Assembly: GCA_964581885.1 (NCBI GenBank)
Contig: CAZOPS010000029.1
Location: 1-8,932 of the forward strand
From: JAYEID01 sp964581885
Lineage (GTDB): Bacteria; Patescibacteriota; WWE3; JAUXAW01; JAYEID01
Length of the DNA: 8,932 bases
Direction: 5' to 3'
This document shows positions 5,940 through 8,932 of the stretch, in pieces (the stretch's first letter is position 1; each line of letters begins with the position of its first letter). The translations under genes and the position numbers were made by a program. A model generated the notes under the pieces. The model was not told the DNA's origin, ran no database searches, and was given only the letters and a program-made list of their open reading frames with translations.

Positions 5940-7829
5940 CTAATATAATCCAATTAATTGTTTTGAAAATTGAATAATTTTCATAAGTATATTCTCTTGA
6001 AAGGTTTTTTCTCCTTGAACACTACCCTCTTCACCAAAAGGGATGCGAGGTTCGGTTTCCTTCGGTAAATCTTCCGAATTTTCTGTTCCTGTATTTTCTT
6101 GAGTCCCCTCCAAAAATTCTAAGCTACTGGGAGTTTGTTGCTCGTCCATCTCTGGTTTTTCAGTAGGAGCTTCTTCGGCAGGTTCCTCCCGCAATTCACT
6201 TTGAACAATTATTTCTAAAGCCCAAAGCTTATTTAACTCGATGTTTCCTTTGACGTTTACATCTGTACCCTCTACCAGCTCTTCCAGTGAAATTTCCTGC
6301 CCTTGGTATTTGATTCGGGTGTTTTCGTCTGTGTAAATTGTAACCAAATCGCCAGATACGACATTTAATACATGTGGTGTTCCTCCCCTTAAACTAACTG
6401 TAAAACTATTCTCTTTTGTATCTGTACTTTTTGTCTCACCCTGAAGTTCAAAACTAAAAGAATATCGTTCCGGAACCTCACTTCTTTCACGGCTATCTGT
6501 GGACGAATCAATCGCAGTTGCTGAATCTGATTCAGAGGTAGCAGTTTCGGTTTCTTCTAGGTCTTCTTCAGTTTCTGAAATGTTGGCCAATGCTTCTCCA
6601 GCATTTAGCCTTCCATATCCGAAGTAAGCGTTCCAGCCATCCTCGTTATAGCTTTCAGAACCAACCTTATCTGCGGATTCCTTAACTAGACTTAAAAGTT
6701 GTGTATTAGTTAAATCTTCCTCCTTGGCCAAAAGAAGCCCCAAAGTTCCCGAAAGATGGGGAGCACTCATTGAGGTTCCGTGTTTACTTGTATAACTATC
6801 GCCTAAATCTGTAGAAGTAATTGAAACTCCTGGAGCAGCAACAAAAATATTAGAACCAAATGAAGAAAAGCTAGCTAATTCATCGTTTTCATCAGAGGCC
6901 GAAACTGCTAAAACCCCAGTGTAAGCTGCAGGGTAAACAGGAGCATCATTTCCATTATTTCCTGCAGCAGCAACAAGAATACTACCCTTTTCTTTTGCGT
7001 ACTCTACTGCCCTTTCTAATGTTTGGGAATCGGAATTGCCACCCAAGCTTAAATTCAAAATGCGCGAACCCTCATCTGCAGAAAAAATAATACCCTCTGC
7101 AACATCTGCGTAGGTTCCCACCCCAACCTGATTCAAAACCTTGACAGGTAAAATTTGTGAATAGAAGGAAGAACTAGCTACACCGGTTCCATTATCTGTC
7201 TGTGCTGCGGCTATTCCCGCAACATGAGTTCCATGACCGTGGTCATCGTCTGTGGCCTCATTATTATCTATTGTATTGTAACCATCAAGTAATAGGGGAG
7301 AGAGTTCTGCATGATTGCTGTCCACACCGGTATCAATTATTGCAATGCTGTAAAACCCACCCTTGGAATGATCAAAAGCTTGAAGAGAATTTATTTTTTT
7401 CAATCCCCACTGCTTATTAATCAGGGGGTCGTCCGGATTGTAAAAGGCTTGGGCAAGAAAGTTTGGTTCTGCAAATTCAACACCAGTAGCACTCTCGTAT
7501 TTTTTGCGTGCCTCGGTTAAGGGAATTTGCGCAGGAATGGAGACAACATCTACATTTATTCCAGATAGCCTTTTCTTGTGCGTGGCTTCTTGAGCTTGGT
7601 GAATCTTAGCGATTTGAGGCAAACTCAAGCTAGTCTTAAATCCAACTAAAAGCTCGTTCTCCCTCGCTGTTCCTGAGGGAATACGATTTTTAGAAAGTTC
7701 CTTATAAGAAGCTTCTCTACGAATCTCAGGAACTTTGGAGGCAACTAAACCGCCAATACCCAATAGAGCAGCAGCTATTGCAATTATAACTGGGAGTTGA
7801 ACAAATCCAAGCAGGTACTTTTTGTTCAT
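5940..7829 (-). CDS. Membrane-tethered subtilisin-like serine protease (S8) with a DUF5666-like C-terminal domain
   Basis: A 629-residue subtilase. An N-terminal hydrophobic helix (about 11-31) exports and probably anchors it. A propeptide of the I9/fervidolysin type covers about 58-128 (NELLVGFK to EPNFLAQ). The S8 domain runs about 138-415 with the full catalytic set: Asp166 in IIDTGVD, His199 in HGHGTHVAG, oxyanion Asn291 in AAAGNNG, and Ser353 in GTSMSAPH; the order and spacing fit the thermitase group. An acidic Ser/Thr/Glu linker (about 417-453) leads to a beta-rich domain (about 455-545) whose core (SGDLVTIYTDENTRIK, then LVEGTDVNVKG) resembles DUF5666, an OB-like fold. A second acidic Pro-rich linker and a hydrophobic/amphipathic tail (613-629) follow. 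It is first in the operon with the DUF5667 protein. The ATG has no Shine-Dalgarno and a -10 element 10 nt upstream. Confidence 0.93.
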   Translation of the reverse strand: MNKKYLLGFVQLPVIIAIAAALLGIGGLVASKVPEIRREASYKELSKNRIPSGTARENELLVGFKTSLSLPQIAKIHQAQEATHKKRLSGINVDVVSIPAQIPLTEARKKYESATGVEFAEPNFLAQAFYNPDDPLINKQWGLKKINSLQAFDHSKGGFYSIAIIDTGVDSNHAELSPLLLDGYNTIDNNEATDDDHGHGTHVAGIAAAQTDNGTGVASSSFYSQILPVKVLNQVGVGTYADVAEGIIFSADEGSRILNLSLGGNSDSQTLERAVEYAKEKGSILVAAAGNNGNDAPVYPAAYTGVLAVSASDENDELASFSSFGSNIFVAAPGVSITSTDLGDSYTSKHGTSMSAPHLSGTLGLLLAKEEDLTNTQLLSLVKESADKVGSESYNEDGWNAYFGYGRLNAGEALANISETEEDLEETETATSESDSATAIDSSTDSRERSEVPERYSFSFELQGETKSTDTKENSFTVSLRGGTPHVLNVVSGDLVTIYTDENTRIKYQGQEISLEELVEGTDVNVKGNIELNKLWALEIIVQSELREEPAEEAPTEKPEMDEQQTPSSLEFLEGTQENTGTENSEDLPKETEPRIPFGEEGSVQGEKTFQENILMKIIQFSKQLIGLY

Positions 7830-7839
7830 TGCTGATTTT

Positions 7840-7867
7840 AGAATACCACAAAAGGCTATATATACAA
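7840..7867 (-). promoter_or_regulatory. Extended -10 promoter of the protease operon, nearly leaderless
   Basis: On the minus strand TGG (7848-7846) precedes TATTCT (7845-7840), an extended -10. A partial -35, TTGTAT (7867-7862), lies 16 nt upstream. Only 10 nt (AAAATCAGCA) separate the -10 from the ATG, so the leader would be about 3-4 nt. No Shine-Dalgarno exists even if a more upstream TATATA box at about 7860 were used. Confidence 0.45.
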
Positions 7868-7939
7868 AATTAAAATGTGATTTTTATTTGTAATTTTAAT
7901 GAGAACAGATATCGAAAAATTGGGAGGCGAATTCAGTGG

Positions 7940-8046
7940 TCTAAACTTGAAGACTCGTTAAGTTCTTGTGGTGGCTTGCCACGTGAGTCTTCTTAGACTT
8001 TTACGTGGCTTGTCGCGTGGTCCCGATTTATCGGGACTATACGCGA
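7940..8046. repeat. Cluster of overlapping inverted repeats (REP-like element)
   Basis: The non-coding stretch between the protease promoter and the next terminator holds dense dyads. GAAGACTC (7949-7956) pairs with GAGTCTTC (7985-7992), extended by TCTAA/TTAGA (7940-7944, 7993-7997). GTGGC/GCCAC (7971-7975, 7978-7982) forms a tight hairpin. GCCACGT/ACGTGGC (7978-7984, 8003-8009) encloses AGTCT/AGACT (7986-7990, 7995-7999). GTCCCGAT/ATCGGGAC (8020-8027, 8030-8037) is extended by TCGCGT/ACGCGA (8013-8018, 8041-8046). A 15-base direct repeat (7971-7985 and 8005-8019) matches at 13 positions. No T-tract follows. The remaining 8047-8151 shows no gene or clear structure. It could be a dispersed palindromic repeat or a structured RNA; no transposase is nearby. 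Confidence 0.55.
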
Positions 8047-8151
8047 TGACCCGTAGTGTTGCGATTCTAAACCGGCTTATGGATGAGATATTCTATGTGT
8101 TTGTAGAGTGTGGAACTAACTTGGAAGAAATTGCGGTTATTTGAGGTTAAC

Positions 8152-8222
8152 AAAAAACGAAAAGGGCACGAGCTTCTCTTTGATTGTTCTCATAAACTTG
8201 TAACAAAGAGAAACCTGTGCCC
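8152..8222 (-). terminator. Intrinsic terminator of the 196-residue gene
   Basis: On the minus strand GGGCAC (8222-8217) pairs with GTGCCC (8169-8164), and after a 4x4 internal loop a 9-bp stem pairs TTCTCTTTG (8174-8182) with CAAAGAGAA (8204-8212) around a 21-nt loop. The minus strand then reads TTTTCGTTTTTT (8163-8152). It starts 33 bases after the TAA of the gene. Confidence 0.85.
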
Positions 8223-8255
8223 GTAAAGTCTGATTAGCTGATCTTGCCGAAAAGA

Positions 8256-8846
8256 TTAGGGCATTGCGTCCTCTGGTCTCACAATATTGGCCTTGTACTT
8301 AGCTGGACCGGCCGGGAACGCTTCTACAAGAGCGGCCTTCAAAGCTTTACCCTCAAGGGGGCAAGTTACACTTCCTTCAGCATTTACTACATGAAATTCT
8401 GCCTGTTTAAGAAGGCTGTTTCCTTCCAAGCCGGTTATGTTAACAAACAACTCAACCTTGTAATACTCTCTCCATTCATAAGAACCACCCATACCAGTGC
8501 TTACAGTTCTTACATCTTTAGATACTTTCCAACTAATAAACGGCTGATCCTCGGGTATATTGGACCGTATATTGGACCAGTGCATTTTCCGTTTTGTTAT
8601 TATTGGGTTGTCCCACATACTTCTGCCTGGTCCCCACCATCTTCTGCCCATTTCCTCTAGTAAATGTAGGATAAAACCTGACCACCTTCTATCCACTTGC
8701 TTAGCGTATTCTGTAGCAGCGCGGGAAACCTTTCTCTTGTACTTTCGTTTCCTTTCTTCTTTACGTTGCTCAGCTGCTTTCTCCCGCAAGACTTCTTGTC
8801 GCGGCCCACTTACCTTATCCAGTTCAGGCCAATCATTCTGTGACAT
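8256..8846 (-). CDS. Hypothetical soluble protein, 196 residues
   Basis: I do not recognise the family. Residues about 15-52 form a strongly charged, Arg/Lys/Glu-rich predicted helix (VLREKAAEQRKEERKRK is part of it), likely coiled-coil or nucleic-acid-contacting. A Trp-rich middle follows (W55, W70-W71, W78, W90, W106). The C-terminal half (about 105-190) alternates like a beta-sheet domain (EYYKVELFVNITGL, then KQAEFHVVNAEGSVTCPL). There is no signal peptide or membrane segment, so it is probably cytoplasmic. The gene is well supported: a near-consensus promoter, Shine-Dalgarno AAAGGAGAGG just before the ATG, and a strong terminator after the stop. Such a promoter suggests high expression. 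A 12-bp tandem duplication gives SNIRSNIP (91-98). It is a single-gene unit. Confidence 0.75.
   Translation of the reverse strand: MSQNDWPELDKVSGPRQEVLREKAAEQRKEERKRKYKRKVSRAATEYAKQVDRRWSGFILHLLEEMGRRWWGPGRSMWDNPIITKRKMHWSNIRSNIPEDQPFISWKVSKDVRTVSTGMGGSYEWREYYKVELFVNITGLEGNSLLKQAEFHVVNAEGSVTCPLEGKALKAALVEAFPAGPAKYKANIVRPEDAMP
8555..8578 (-). repeat. Perfect 12-bp tandem duplication in the 196-residue gene
   Basis: GTATATTGGACC occurs twice in direct succession (8555-8566 and 8567-8578), in frame, duplicating four codons and yielding the SNIR-SNIP stretch. The flanking codons stay open, so the gene is intact. Confidence 0.9.
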
Positions 8847-8892
8847 TTTACCTCTCCTTTCTGTTTATTGTGTGCTTGCTATTACTAACTTA

Positions 8893-8920
8893 ATTATATC
8901 AAAAAATTGCCAAAATTCAA
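8893..8920 (-). promoter_or_regulatory. Strong sigma70-type promoter of the 196-residue gene
   Basis: On the minus strand TTGAAT (8920-8915), a 16-nt spacer and a perfect TATAAT (8898-8893) preceded by TGA (an extended -10) form the best promoter in the window. The start near 8886 gives a leader of about 40 nt containing AAAGGAGAGG. Confidence 0.75.
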
Positions 8921-8932
8921 CTTTATAAGATA

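Noticed and set aside
5924..5953. Longer DUF5667 reading frame starting ten codons earlier
   Set aside because: The codon at 5953 is TTG, it overlaps the protease end, and it would place ten extra residues before the signal peptide; the ATG at 5923 has an ideal Shine-Dalgarno.
7962..8144. Open frame of 60 codons on the + strand (ATG at 8046 gives 32 codons)
   Set aside because: It runs through the hairpin cluster, has no Shine-Dalgarno or promoter, and its openness is explained by the repeats.

Overview
The window is AT-rich bacterial chromosome with short, mostly single-gene transcription units. The gene set fits a small-genome Candidate Phyla Radiation bacterium of the Patescibacteria/Microgenomates type: a membrane-tethered subtilase with a DUF5666-like tail, a secreted DUF5667 protein directly behind it, a short DUF389 membrane protein, and several orphan genes. 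This placement is an inference from domain content and style; no rRNA or other phylogenetic marker is present. Stops are TAA, TAG and TGA in normal use, so nothing suggests an altered code.

Layout: 1-221 (+) is the 3' end of an unknown Cys/His-rich protein, followed by a textbook terminator (236-274). 386-1495 (-) is a membrane-anchored alpha/beta hydrolase. It diverges from 1651-2283 (+), a DUF389 membrane protein, which converges on 2296-2922 (-), a HAD phosphatase of the phosphoglycolate phosphatase type. A gene-poor stretch follows (2923-3237); its + strand can fold into a long imperfect hairpin ending in a terminator-like stem with a short T-run, the best candidate here for an undescribed RNA. 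3238-3492 (-) is a small orphan with a good ribosome binding site, and 3493-3760 holds a GC-rich palindrome. 3761-4804 (-) is a four-helix membrane protein with a large outer domain and a GTG start. A strong minus-strand terminator (4999-5056) separates it from a two-gene operon: the S8 protease (5940-7829) and the DUF5667 protein (5093-5923), the second apparently translationally coupled to the first. 7830-8255 is non-coding and holds a cluster of hairpins and another strong minus-strand terminator. 8256-8846 (-) is an orphan with a near-consensus promoter.

Functionally the window leans to the cell surface. The hydrolase, the subtilase, the DUF5667 protein and the 347-residue protein all carry N-terminal membrane or signal segments, and DUF389 is an integral membrane protein. 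The protease and DUF5667 protein probably work together outside the membrane. Promoter positions suggest two ways of starting translation: the hydrolase, HAD and protease genes have a -10 element only 6-10 nt before the ATG and no Shine-Dalgarno (nearly leaderless), while the DUF5667, 84-residue and 196-residue genes have clear Shine-Dalgarno sequences.
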